A stretch of 64,000 nt of DNA from Nocardia fusca NBRC 14340 (GTDB lineage Bacteria > Actinomycetota > Actinomycetes > Mycobacteriales > Mycobacteriaceae). The notes under the pieces were generated by a model. The model was not told where the DNA came from. It did no database searches and was given only the letters and a program-made list of their open reading frames with translations. Both the position numbers and the translations under genes were made by a program. Below, one piece after another: positions 8,178 through 15,565 of the stretch (positions within the stretch are counted from its first letter, which is position 1; every line of letters begins with the position of its first letter). The stretch spans positions 1 through 64,000 of the forward strand of contig NZ_BDCU01000030.1 in the NCBI RefSeq assembly GCF_001618425.1, written 5' to 3'.

Positions 8178-8443
8178 CCATTCGATTCGTCCTACCGCCT
8201 AGCTGGTCCCGCATCGCCGAGGCCGACCTGTCGGGCTTGTCGTGTGAGGCCACCACGGTGGACGAAGGTCTGAAGTGGCTGATCGAACAGCATCCCGTGT
8301 TCGCCGAACGAATCTATACAGAACACGACCTGGCTCCGTGGACGATCGTGTGCCTCGACCACCACCACATCCTCGATCCGTCCACTTCCATACCCCCCGG
8401 AGACCATGAACTCCAGATCATTCCTGCCCTGATGGGAGGCTGA
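8174..8443 (+). CDS. MoaD/ThiS-like sulfur-carrier (ubiquitin-fold) protein
   Basis: An 89-residue beta-grasp protein ending IIPALMGG. The exposed GlyGly tail is what E1-like enzymes adenylate and thiocarboxylate in MoaD, ThiS and CysO. The internal pattern (hydrophobic strand, VDEGLKWLIEQHPVFAERI helix, then GDHELQIIPALMGG) fits the CysO/MoaD family and its normal length. The ATG overlaps the decarboxylase stop and the next gene starts 3 bases after its stop, so it is made with the NDP-sugar enzymes. No E1 or molybdopterin gene is nearby, so it probably borrows a genome-wide activator. Sulfur delivery to a sugar product is inference. Confidence 0.75.
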   Translation: MTIRFVLPPSWSRIAEADLSGLSCEATTVDEGLKWLIEQHPVFAERIYTEHDLAPWTIVCLDHHHILDPSTSIPPGDHELQIIPALMGG

Positions 8444-8445
8444 GC

Positions 8446-9345
8446 GTGCAGGAGATGATCACGATCCCCGCCTCCACGGCCACCATCGGGTCCCCAGAAC
8501 AACACCTGGACACAGTCGCGGCCTCCCAGCACTATCCCCGGGCGTGGTTCGAGGACGAAACCCCGCAACACACGGCCACTATCGACGCATTCTCCATCGA
8601 CTCCGTGCCGGTGACCAACGCCGCCTACGCCGCATTCACCGACGCGACCGGGCACGTCACTGCCGCCGAGCGACGCGGATACGGCCTGGCCTACGGACGC
8701 GGTTACTGGACAACCGTGCCCGGTGTCAACTGGCGCCACCCGCACCCGGACCTGGACGCAGTCGGAGATCGCTCGGATCACCCCGTGGTGCACGTCGACC
8801 ACACCGACGCCACCGCCTACGCCGTGTGGGCCGGCAAACGCCTGCCTACCGAGGCCGAATGGGAATACGCGGCCCACGGCCATCAATGGATCCCATGGCC
8901 GTGGGGAAACGAGTGGGACCGCCACCGCGCCAACACCGCCGAATACTGGGCGGGACACCCGATCCACGACCTCGACACATGGAAAACCTGGTGGCGCGAG
9001 CACTACACCCACCACAACATCACCCCCGCCACCACCGTCGTCGGCACCCTCACCGACGGCACCTCACCATTCGGGGTCCTCGACATGGCCGGAAACGTCA
9101 CCGAGTGGACCGCCTCCCCGTATCTGCTCTACGCCCCCGACCGCCGCTACGACCCCGGATACCACGCCGCCGCCGACCACGGGCACATCGCGGTGCGCGG
9201 CGGCAGTTGGAAATCGTTTCGATGGCAGGCCCGCACCAGCGAACGCATCGCCTGCACCCCCAGCTACTCCGCCCCCGACCTCGGGTTTCGCTGCGCCCGC
9301 GATCTACCCCAATCCGCCACATCCCACTGCCCCACCACCAGATAA
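8446..9345 (+). CDS. SUMF1/EgtB-type formylglycine-enzyme-fold protein
   Basis: A 299-residue protein covering one SUMF1 (formylglycine-generating-enzyme fold) domain: MITIPAST, VPVTNAAYAAFTDATGHV, DHPVVHVDHTDATAYAVWAG, KRLPTEAEWEYAA, GVLDMAGNVTEWT, IAVRGGSWKS and GFRCARD. The copper-binding Cys pair that follows RGGS in true formylglycine-generating enzymes is missing, so that reaction is unlikely. There is no DinB-type domain with the iron ligands of EgtB. It may be a nonheme-metal oxygenase of new specificity or a binding protein. Its place after a sulfur carrier is suggestive because EgtB-family enzymes form C-S bonds. Start is GTG at 8446. Confidence 0.8.
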   Translation: MQEMITIPASTATIGSPEQHLDTVAASQHYPRAWFEDETPQHTATIDAFSIDSVPVTNAAYAAFTDATGHVTAAERRGYGLAYGRGYWTTVPGVNWRHPHPDLDAVGDRSDHPVVHVDHTDATAYAVWAGKRLPTEAEWEYAAHGHQWIPWPWGNEWDRHRANTAEYWAGHPIHDLDTWKTWWREHYTHHNITPATTVVGTLTDGTSPFGVLDMAGNVTEWTASPYLLYAPDRRYDPGYHAAADHGHIAVRGGSWKSFRWQARTSERIACTPSYSAPDLGFRCARDLPQSATSHCPTTR

Positions 9346-9356
9346 GGTCTGCTGCC

Positions 9357-10274
9357 ATGCGTGCACTCATCACCGGCGGCGCCGGGTTCATCGGGTCCCA
9401 CCTGCTCGACCGGCTGCTCGCCGACGGCCACACCGTCACCGTCATCGACGACCTGTCCAGCGGTGACCGCACCCGCATCCCCGACACCGTCGCCTTCCAC
9501 GAAGCCGACGTCGCCGACGCCGCAACTGTCACCAGCATCATCGAACAATCCCAGCCCGAACTGATCTATCACCTCGCCGCGCAAATCAGCGTGCGACACT
9601 CGGTCACCGACCCCCAGCGCGACGCCCAGGTCAACGTGATCGGCACCCTTAACGTCCTGACCGCCGCCACGACCGTCGGCGCTCGAGTGATCATGGCATC
9701 GACCGGCGGCGCGATGTATGGCGACGGCGTCCCGATGCCGACCCCGGAAACAGTGCTGCCGCAAACCCAAGCGCCCTACGGGATCTCGAAGTACTGCGCC
9801 GAGCAGTACCTGACCCTGCACAACCGGCTCCACGGCGCACACCACATCGCACTGCGGCTGGGCAACGTCTTCGGCCCGCGCCAAGACCCCCACGGCGAGG
9901 CCGGAGTAGTCGCCATATTCTGCGGCCACATCGCCGCGAACACCACGCCCACGATCTTCGGCGACGGCAAACAAACCCGCGACTACGTCTACATCAGCGA
10001 CATCATCGACGCTTTTCTCGCCGCAAGCACCTACACCGGATCGGTGGCAGTGTTCAATATCGGGACCGGTTTCGGCACCTCGGTCCTCGAACTGCTCGAC
10101 GCAGTCAACACCGCGGCCGGGACTTCTATCGCTCCCCGATTCGACTCACCGCGAGACGGTGAATGGCGGTACGGCGCCATCGACTCGACCCTGGCCGCCA
10201 CCGAACTCAACTGGCACGCAACAACCACCGTGGCCGACGGCATTCACACCACCTACACCGCCCTGACCACCTAA
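9357..10274 (+). CDS. NAD-dependent epimerase (GalE-like)
   Basis: A 305-residue extended SDR. It carries TGGAGFIGSH for NAD, the VIDDLSSGD segment, the catalytic YGISK, and RLGNVFGPRQDP typical of UDP-glucose 4-epimerase-like enzymes. It would interconvert C4 epimers of an NDP-sugar. It starts 11 bases after the SUMF1-type gene and is the last gene of the operon; a 12-bp perfect stem follows at 10298-10332. The open frame extending back to 8544 is a shadow of the preceding gene. Confidence 0.85.
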   Translation: MRALITGGAGFIGSHLLDRLLADGHTVTVIDDLSSGDRTRIPDTVAFHEADVADAATVTSIIEQSQPELIYHLAAQISVRHSVTDPQRDAQVNVIGTLNVLTAATTVGARVIMASTGGAMYGDGVPMPTPETVLPQTQAPYGISKYCAEQYLTLHNRLHGAHHIALRLGNVFGPRQDPHGEAGVVAIFCGHIAANTTPTIFGDGKQTRDYVYISDIIDAFLAASTYTGSVAVFNIGTGFGTSVLELLDAVNTAAGTSIAPRFDSPRDGEWRYGAIDSTLAATELNWHATTTVADGIHTTYTALTT

Positions 10275-10534
10275 CTGTCAATCAATGACGGCGCACCGGG
10301 CGCTGGCTGCCCCGTCGGGCCAGCCAGCGCCCAGTGATCTCCGCGCGAGGCGACCCAGGCAATATCGGCGTCCTCCCGCACCCGCTTCACCTCGTCAAAC
10401 CCGGCGTGGGCGGTATCGCGAAACTGTTCGCGATGCTCGGCCTCGCAGAGCGTGCGGCTGTAGCCTGGCCGGCATCGGCGGCACCCGGCCAGGCTAGTCA
10501 GCGAGCGCCGACGAGTTATCTGAGACCGCAACAT
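10271..10534 (-). CDS. doubtful small antisense frame
   Basis: A minus-strand frame of up to 87 residues from an ATG at 10534. The second half (HREQFRDTAHAGFDEVKRV, then EDADIAWVASRGDHWALAG) looks protein-like, and the first part is Arg-rich. It would end inside the epimerase stop region and overlap the terminator hairpin. It may be the remnant of a displaced gene. Low confidence. Confidence 0.2.
   Translation of the reverse strand: MLRSQITRRRSLTSLAGCRRCRPGYSRTLCEAEHREQFRDTAHAGFDEVKRVREDADIAWVASRGDHWALAGPTGQPAPGAPSLIDS
10298..10332 (+). terminator. hairpin after sugar operon
   Basis: Perfect 12-bp stem (gggcgctggctg / cagccagcgccc) with an 11-nt loop, 23 bases after the epimerase stop. There is no T-run, as is common in high-GC actinobacteria, so terminator function is likely but not certain. 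Confidence 0.6.
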
Positions 10535-10554
10535 GGGTGGAAAGGACACGGGCC

Positions 10555-10941
10555 ATGTACGAAGGCGGCTGCCGGTGCGGCAAGATCCGCTACCGAGCGG
10601 AAGCAGCCGGGATCTGGCCGCATCTGTGCTCATGCCAGGACTGCCAGCGCCTGAGCGGCGGACCCGTCATGGCCTGGGTCGGGTTCCCTGCCGACGCGTT
10701 CTCCTGGACCGGCGAAGGCGGCGAACCGACCTGGTTCTACACCTTCCCCGACATCGGACGCGGGTTCTGTCCCACTTGCGGTTCCACGCTGGCCTCCAAA
10801 GGCGATGTGCCCGGCGAGGTTGGCGTGACCATCATGTCACTCGACGACCACACCACCCTGACCCCCGAGCACCAGTCCTTCAAAGCCGACGCAGTGCCAT
10901 GGCTGCCTATAATCGCGACGACCTCACGATCGAGACCGTGA
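10555..10941 (+). CDS. GFA/CENP-V family zinc protein, possibly 3'-altered
   Basis: A 128-residue protein of the glutathione-dependent formaldehyde-activating (GFA) fold. Zinc ligands are visible as GGCRCGKIRY, CSCQDC and FCPTCGS. The ATG at 10555 has AAAGGA upstream and matches where the family starts; a GTG at 10537 is less likely. The last residues (IIATTSRSRP) do not look like the family end, and the sequence over and after the stop resembles a Tn3-type terminal repeat, so the C-terminus may have been replaced. Substrate unknown. Confidence 0.75.
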   Translation: MYEGGCRCGKIRYRAEAAGIWPHLCSCQDCQRLSGGPVMAWVGFPADAFSWTGEGGEPTWFYTFPDIGRGFCPTCGSTLASKGDVPGEVGVTIMSLDDHTTLTPEHQSFKADAVPWLPIIATTSRSRP

Positions 10942-10968
10942 CTTTCTCGTCGATGTTCCCGGACTCCC
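10937..10968. mobile_element. solo Tn3-type terminal-repeat remnant
   Basis: 32 bases that match 30 of 33 aligned positions of the right terminal repeat of the 22163-24411 element (24379-24411), in the same orientation. The innermost CTAAG of the repeat is not conserved and I found no partner end, so this is probably a scar of an older insertion or deletion. Confidence 0.55.
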
Positions 10969-11246
10969 AACCCCACCCGGCGTCTCCATCTTGCCAGCGG
11001 AGATCAGCGCAAGCAGGTCGATGACCACCGGCAAATGGGACTCAGTTGGGAACGAAATGGGAAATGGGAACCGAAATGCGCTCCCTGAATGGGAAATGCG
11101 AGGTGAAGGGGCAACGATGGTCGGTTTCGGTCCGACCCCGCTCCGAAGCATCCGGACGCGCGCGTATCAAGACCCGGCACAGCCGCGGCAGTCCTTTCCA
11201 GCGTGCCGGATGACCTCGCGCGCATGAGTTGTTGACGATTCTCGCC
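10969..11246. other. convergent intergenic region with short direct repeats
   Basis: No gene seen. Between 11033 and 11100 the octamer AAATGGGA or close variants recur about four times, which is unusual in this GC-rich DNA. A small stem (ggtcgg/ccgacc) near 11116-11136 may help terminate the converging transcripts. Confidence 0.35.
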
Positions 11247-11432
11247 TCAGTTGCCCGGTCCGGCGCTTTCCTTCGGCGCGGTGGGGATGCCGACGTCGAT
11301 GTAGAGCCGGTGGAGTGTGCTGGTGCCGCGATTCGGGTAGGGCGCCGACACCTCCCGCAGCTCGAATACCTCGCCAAGCAGGGCCGTGGCCGCGCGTAGT
11401 TCGGTCGGGGTGCCGGTCAATCGGATCTTCAC
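11247..11432 (-). CDS. small hypothetical protein
   Basis: A 61-residue protein (MKIRLTGTPTELRAATALLG, then LHRLYIDVGIP). It is the last gene of a three-gene minus-strand operon, and its start overlaps the stop of the Prim-Pol gene by 4 bases. Predicted beta-alpha-beta character. Small proteins of this sort are common beside Prim-Pol genes of actinobacterial integrative elements; function unknown. Confidence 0.65.
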   Translation of the reverse strand: MKIRLTGTPTELRAATALLGEVFELREVSAPYPNRGTSTLHRLYIDVGIPTAPKESAGPGN

Positions 11433-11989
11433 CGCGCTCTCCGCCCGATCAGCGCTGCGAGCCAGCCGGGCAGTATCGCGATGGGCGCGTCGACCTCGAT
11501 CGTGTACTCGCGGCCGTCCACCACCGAGCCGGGGCCCGCGAGGTAGGCGCCGAGCGTGCGGCCGGGCCCGCGGATATCGATCCCCGGCCCCAGTCGTGAG
11601 GTGCCACCGGACACCGACGGAACGGTCAGACCGGCGGGTACCCGGAACAGCAGATGCCGGCCGTCGTGCGGGGTGGCGACCTCAAGCGTGACCGGCCGCT
11701 CCTGGCCCCACCGCCGGCACACCTCGCTGAACTGCCGCACGCCGTCGGCGCCGGCGTTGGCGCCGCCGGTGGTGTGCCGGTCCAGGTCGACCCCTACGAT
11801 CCCGGACGCACGGCACGCGATGCCGATATTCGCCCCGATCCGCCAGCGGGCGCGGATCTCCTGGATGTCGCCGGTGGCGATGGTGTGCTGCCAGCCCTTC
11901 GGCGCGGCCTTTTCACCGGGCGGGAGCGGGAACACCGCCAGCCCGCGCGACAGCGCCTCGATCGGGTCGGGCCGCTTCGTTGTCGGCAT
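11429..11989 (-). CDS. bifunctional DNA primase/polymerase (Prim-Pol) N-terminal-type protein
   Basis: A 186-residue protein resembling the Prim-Pol domain of archaeo-eukaryotic primases found in plasmids and integrative elements. Visible family features are LSRGLAVFPLPPGEKAAPKGW at the N-terminus, GVDLDRH for the first metal-binding acidic motif, GRHLLFRVPAG, and GIDIRGPGRTLGAYLAGPGS near the end. The ATG at 11989 is preferred because it follows the upstream stop by 10 bases; the longer frame to 12055 overlaps that gene. There is no helicase domain. It may prime replication of a mobile element (inference). Confidence 0.75.
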   Translation of the reverse strand: MPTTKRPDPIEALSRGLAVFPLPPGEKAAPKGWQHTIATGDIQEIRARWRIGANIGIACRASGIVGVDLDRHTTGGANAGADGVRQFSEVCRRWGQERPVTLEVATPHDGRHLLFRVPAGLTVPSVSGGTSRLGPGIDIRGPGRTLGAYLAGPGSVVDGREYTIEVDAPIAILPGWLAALIGRRAR

Positions 11990-11999
11990 ATCGGTCACC

Positions 12000-12362
12000 T
12001 CAGCACTGGCAGTCATAGCCGGTGCGGGTGTCGCCGCCGCACTCGTCGCAGGCATACAGATCGTCTCGCTCGTCGTCGTGCATGTACTCCCTGTGCCGCC
12101 ACCCGCTGCACCTGCCGTTGTAGCAGCCGCACCCCGGGCATTCCGGGCATATCATCCCGACCGTCCACTGGCACGTCTCGCACAGCAGCTGGTTGAGCGG
12201 GTCGTCGTAGATGGCCTGCGCCTGTTCGAAGGTGATCTCTTCCTCGGTCGCGAGCTGGCGGATGACGATCACCTGCTCGCGAGCCTTCTGATATGGCAGG
12301 TCCTCGTGGGCGTCCGCGCGCCGGCGGGCGGCGCGGGTCAGTGCCCTGGAATCGCGTGGCAT
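12000..12362 (-). CDS. Cys-rich zinc-binding protein
   Basis: A 120-residue protein. The N-terminal half is helical and charged (ALTRAARRRADAHEDLPYQK, EEITFEQAQAIYDD). The C-terminal half is packed with Cys (LCETCQW, ICPECPGCGCYNGRC, ACDECGG, CQC), consistent with two or more zinc sites. It is the first gene of the Prim-Pol operon. The ATG at 12362 is chosen because residues further upstream are low-complexity. Likely a mobile-element accessory protein; function unknown. Confidence 0.65.
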   Translation of the reverse strand: MPRDSRALTRAARRRADAHEDLPYQKAREQVIVIRQLATEEEITFEQAQAIYDDPLNQLLCETCQWTVGMICPECPGCGCYNGRCSGWRHREYMHDDERDDLYACDECGGDTRTGYDCQC

Positions 12363-12709
12363 GGTTGTGCTCGCTTCCCGGTGGAATACGCCCACGCCGA
12401 TCCCACCACAGCCGGATACACACCACGACACAGTGATTGGGAGCCTGAGTCTGAGACATCTTCGTCCGTCGAGCACTCAACCCGGCGCGGGCGGGCGAGT
12501 TCGGACCGGCTGGCGTAGGACCGCGCCCAGCATATCGACCCGCACCGACACGCTCGCACCGGCAGGCGTCTCCTCCGGTCCAGACCCCGGCCGCGGACCA
12601 TATCGGCCACAGTGTCAACGATTTCGGTCACCGCACCCGCGTACGGTGTCGGCAGATCGCGCACGCCCGATGCCGGTCGACCGGACAGCGACGAGCACGG
12701 GGAGTAGCT
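12363..12709. other. divergent intergenic region
   Basis: 347 bases between the Prim-Pol operon and the 12710 gene. It presumably carries two promoters; only the ribosome-binding site GGGGAG before 12710 is clear. No repeat or RNA recognised. Confidence 0.4.
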
Positions 12710-13267
12710 ATGGGCTACGGGGTCATGGTGTATGCGGTGGAGATCGAAATGGTGCGGGCCCCGTCGAAGTACTTGGCCGATCCGCAGGATTACTTCGCCC
12801 GGATGATGAACCTGCGCAGGCCCACCGATACGCCGGAGGGTTTCGACGAGGCACTGGCAGAGCTGTTCTTCTCCCGGCCGTTCACCGGCGACGAGGGCTC
12901 GGTGTACGGCTATGCGCTGGAATGGCTGTGTGAACGGTTCGGCTCGCCTCTGAAGAATGCACACTGGTACCCGGTCGGCCTGTCCTGGCTCGACACGGTG
13001 CGCCGGGCCCTGGGCGAGGTCGGTGTGCAGTTCGATCCCAGTGACCTCGTCTACTCGCGCTCTCCCGTGCTGCTGCCGGACATCGTGGACTTCCCTGGTA
13101 TCGGCCACCTCACGAATGTCGAGGTGAAGCCGCTCGCGCAGGTGCTGGGGGCCGCCGACCTGTCTGCGGTTGCGGACCGCCAGATCAGGGAATCCATCGC
13201 AGAAATGCAAGGTTGGATTCAGTACTGCGCGAAAATCAACTCTGACCTCGTGGGTTTCTTCCACTGA
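12710..13267 (+). CDS. hypothetical protein (DUF7691-like)
   Basis: A 185-residue cytoplasmic protein (MGYGVMVYAVEIEMVRAPSK, then ALEWLCERFGSPLKNAHWYP). It resembles a group of uncharacterised actinobacterial proteins; the DUF7691 assignment is from memory and not firm. There is no signal peptide or membrane segment. ATG at 12710 follows GGGGAG. Such stand-alone acidic proteins in accessory regions are sometimes immunity proteins, but nothing here proves that. Confidence 0.6.
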   Translation: MGYGVMVYAVEIEMVRAPSKYLADPQDYFARMMNLRRPTDTPEGFDEALAELFFSRPFTGDEGSVYGYALEWLCERFGSPLKNAHWYPVGLSWLDTVRRALGEVGVQFDPSDLVYSRSPVLLPDIVDFPGIGHLTNVEVKPLAQVLGAADLSAVADRQIRESIAEMQGWIQYCAKINSDLVGFFH

Positions 13268-13495
13268 GTGTACTGTCGGGGCCGCCGATCAGCGTTCGCC
13301 CGGCTCCTCATGTGCTTCGGAGTCGGGCAGTCGTTGCCCGAGGTGTGCCGCCCGAGGCGGCGCCGCGGTGAGGGCTGGTGACCGCGCCACTGGATGGGAT
13401 ACGCGCCCGCTGACGGCCGTGCTGCTCTGCTTCGCCTGTAGTTGTCACCGGCGTAGGCAATACTCGACATTGTTCGGGCGAATGGCGATGCAGGG

Positions 13496-14278
13496 GTGGG
13501 TGTTCCAGTGATCCAGCGAGCAGATTCGGGCGTGTTCACTGCACGGTTCGGCGAGCGTGATCTGCGCGGCTGGTCGGCGACCGTGGATGAGATGGAGGCG
13601 ATCCTGGGTCGTCTCGGTTTCGACGGTGCCGGTGCCTCCGGTCCTGCGGTGTCGCCGGCGGTTGCCGATGAGGATGCCGATCGGATCCGAGATGCCCGGC
13701 TCGACCACCCCTACGACGAATGGATGCCGCGGCTGCGTGCGGCGGCCGACCGGCCGGAGCGTGCAGTGTTGCGCGAAGCCCTGGTGGCGCTGCAAGACGA
13801 TATGCCGGCGCCGGGCCCTCGCGCCTCCGAAATGTTCTGGGTTCGCGATCCCGATCCGGGCGCTGAACTGTTGGCATGGCTGGGTGAGCGGGTGGCTCGG
13901 GTGAACGCGGTGGCACCGCAGGTGAGACAGCTCGCGGTCTTCGGGTCCGGGGCGGTGCCGCAGGAGCGTGAGGGGCCTGCCGCGCGAGCATATGACCTGG
14001 AGTGGGTGGATCCGATCCGGATCGTGAGCACTCCGGATCCCGAGCAGTGGGGCGAGTTCGATCGCTCCGAGCCGGCTCGGCGGTCACTCGCCGGGTTCTG
14101 CGTGACACTGCACGCGGCTACGACCCCGGAGGAGTTGGAGGCGTGGATCGATCGGCTGGTGATGGGTGATATGCGGCTGCCGGTGCCACTGGAACGGGTC
14201 GAAGGCCCGGCCGGGCCGCTGTATGCCGTGCTTACTGCCCACGAATCGAGTGTTCGTTACATCCGTACCCATCCCTGA
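13496..14278 (+). CDS. hypothetical protein
   Basis: A 260-residue soluble protein (VFTARFGERDLRGWSATVDE, then AELLAWLGERVARVNAVAP and VTLHAATTPEELEAWIDRLV). It starts at one of several close GTG codons (13496 used). No recognised family, no Cys, no membrane segment. It lies 42 bases before the first recombinase of the Tn554-like trio, on the same strand. It could be chromosomal sequence flanking the insertion or transposon cargo. Confidence 0.55.
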   Translation: MGVPVIQRADSGVFTARFGERDLRGWSATVDEMEAILGRLGFDGAGASGPAVSPAVADEDADRIRDARLDHPYDEWMPRLRAAADRPERAVLREALVALQDDMPAPGPRASEMFWVRDPDPGAELLAWLGERVARVNAVAPQVRQLAVFGSGAVPQEREGPAARAYDLEWVDPIRIVSTPDPEQWGEFDRSEPARRSLAGFCVTLHAATTPEELEAWIDRLVMGDMRLPVPLERVEGPAGPLYAVLTAHESSVRYIRTHP

Positions 14279-14320
14279 ATCCGTCTGTGGCGAACAAGAA
14301 TCGATGACTACATTCGCTAC

Positions 14321-15565
14321 ATGCGGGGGGCAGATCGATGGCGGTCGGCTGTGGATGTTGATCGGTTTGTCGTGCGGAAGGTTCGCCATCGCGACGGCCG
14401 GTTGTCGCACTGGATTTTCACACCGTCCGGTCAGGTGCATCGCCCGTCGTTGGCGGTGTTGACCCGGTACGGAACCTCGACCCAGGAGACCTACGCCTAT
14501 AGCCTGGTGGACCACCTGAATTGGCTGCGCGTGAACAACCGCAGCCCCAGCGCCATCACCTTCGATGACCTGCGCCGATATATGAACGGCCTCACCGGCC
14601 GGGCCGACGGTATCTACGGGCTGGCCTGGCGGCGTCCGGACCAGAAGCCGCTCGGCGCCTCGGCGGCGGGGAACGTCGCGACGGTGGTAAAGGCCTACTA
14701 TCTGTCGCTGCGGGCGACCAGCGAGATCCGGCCGGATCTGATCGAGGCATTGACGTCGGGACGCGGTGTCTGGCGGTATGGCCGGTCGAAGCGAACGGTC
14801 GAGTCGAACCCGCTTGCTCCGCGCAAGGGTGCGCGGCGGCCGCGGTTCTTGCCTGACGAGGTCGTGGAAGCCTTGTTCGCGCCCGGTGCGCTGACCACGG
14901 CACGGGATGTCATGATCGTCACCTGGCTGCATGACGGTGGCCTGCGCGTTGGAGGTTTGTGCGGGCTGCGATTCTGTGACCTGCACTTGGTCAAGCATCA
15001 TCCCTGCGGGCAGCGAGCTGACCCGCACGTTCATGTCGTCGGTCGCGACGACAATCCCAATAATGCACGGGCCAAGGCATATGTTCCGGCGCCCCCGAGC
15101 CGGGATGGCTACACCGTGGATGGGGTGATCCGCGCGGTGAGCGACGACATGATCAGCACTTTCTACGCTTATCTATTGGACGAGTTCGCCCCAGTCCAAC
15201 ACTTGGTCGACCACGAACAGATCCTGATACATGTCGGCGGTGCTACCGCCGGCACGGCCCTGCATACTGGCGGGGTCCGCAAGATGCTGGGCCGCGCCTG
15301 CACACGGGCGGGCCTGGACGTTCGGGTCCTGCCTCACGCGTTCCGGCACAAGTCGGCGGCAGCGCTCTATGCCGAGTCGGACTTCAACGCCGAGCTGGTC
15401 GCACAGGAGTTCGGCTGGTCCGGCCCGACTATGGTCACCGAGGTCTACGGCAAGTCCGCCAATCGGCATGCGATGAAGTTCCTGCAGCAGGCATGGGACG
15501 CCACCGCGCGCCCACCGGCCGAGCCCTACCTGGCGCCGGGGCGGATGCCCGGGGCCGACGGATGA
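14321..15565 (+). CDS. tyrosine recombinase, TnpA of Tn554-like trio
   Basis: A 414-residue site-specific recombinase. Catalytic residues are visible: Arg209 in HDGGLRVGGL, His339 and Arg342 in HAFRH, and the nucleophile Tyr376 in EVYGKSANRH. The N-terminal half is the SAM-like core-binding domain (STQETYAYSLVDHLNWLRVN). Its stop overlaps the ATG of a second, larger recombinase, and a small helix-turn-helix/coiled-coil protein follows. This three-gene order matches TnpA-TnpB-TnpC of Tn554-family transposons. Start is the ATG at 14321. Confidence 0.85.
   Translation: MRGADRWRSAVDVDRFVVRKVRHRDGRLSHWIFTPSGQVHRPSLAVLTRYGTSTQETYAYSLVDHLNWLRVNNRSPSAITFDDLRRYMNGLTGRADGIYGLAWRRPDQKPLGASAAGNVATVVKAYYLSLRATSEIRPDLIEALTSGRGVWRYGRSKRTVESNPLAPRKGARRPRFLPDEVVEALFAPGALTTARDVMIVTWLHDGGLRVGGLCGLRFCDLHLVKHHPCGQRADPHVHVVGRDDNPNNARAKAYVPAPPSRDGYTVDGVIRAVSDDMISTFYAYLLDEFAPVQHLVDHEQILIHVGGATAGTALHTGGVRKMLGRACTRAGLDVRVLPHAFRHKSAAALYAESDFNAELVAQEFGWSGPTMVTEVYGKSANRHAMKFLQQAWDATARPPAEPYLAPGRMPGADG

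Noticed and set aside
8544..9356. Upstream extension of the epimerase frame
   Set aside because: It is a shadow of the SUMF1-type gene, Arg/His/Pro-rich.
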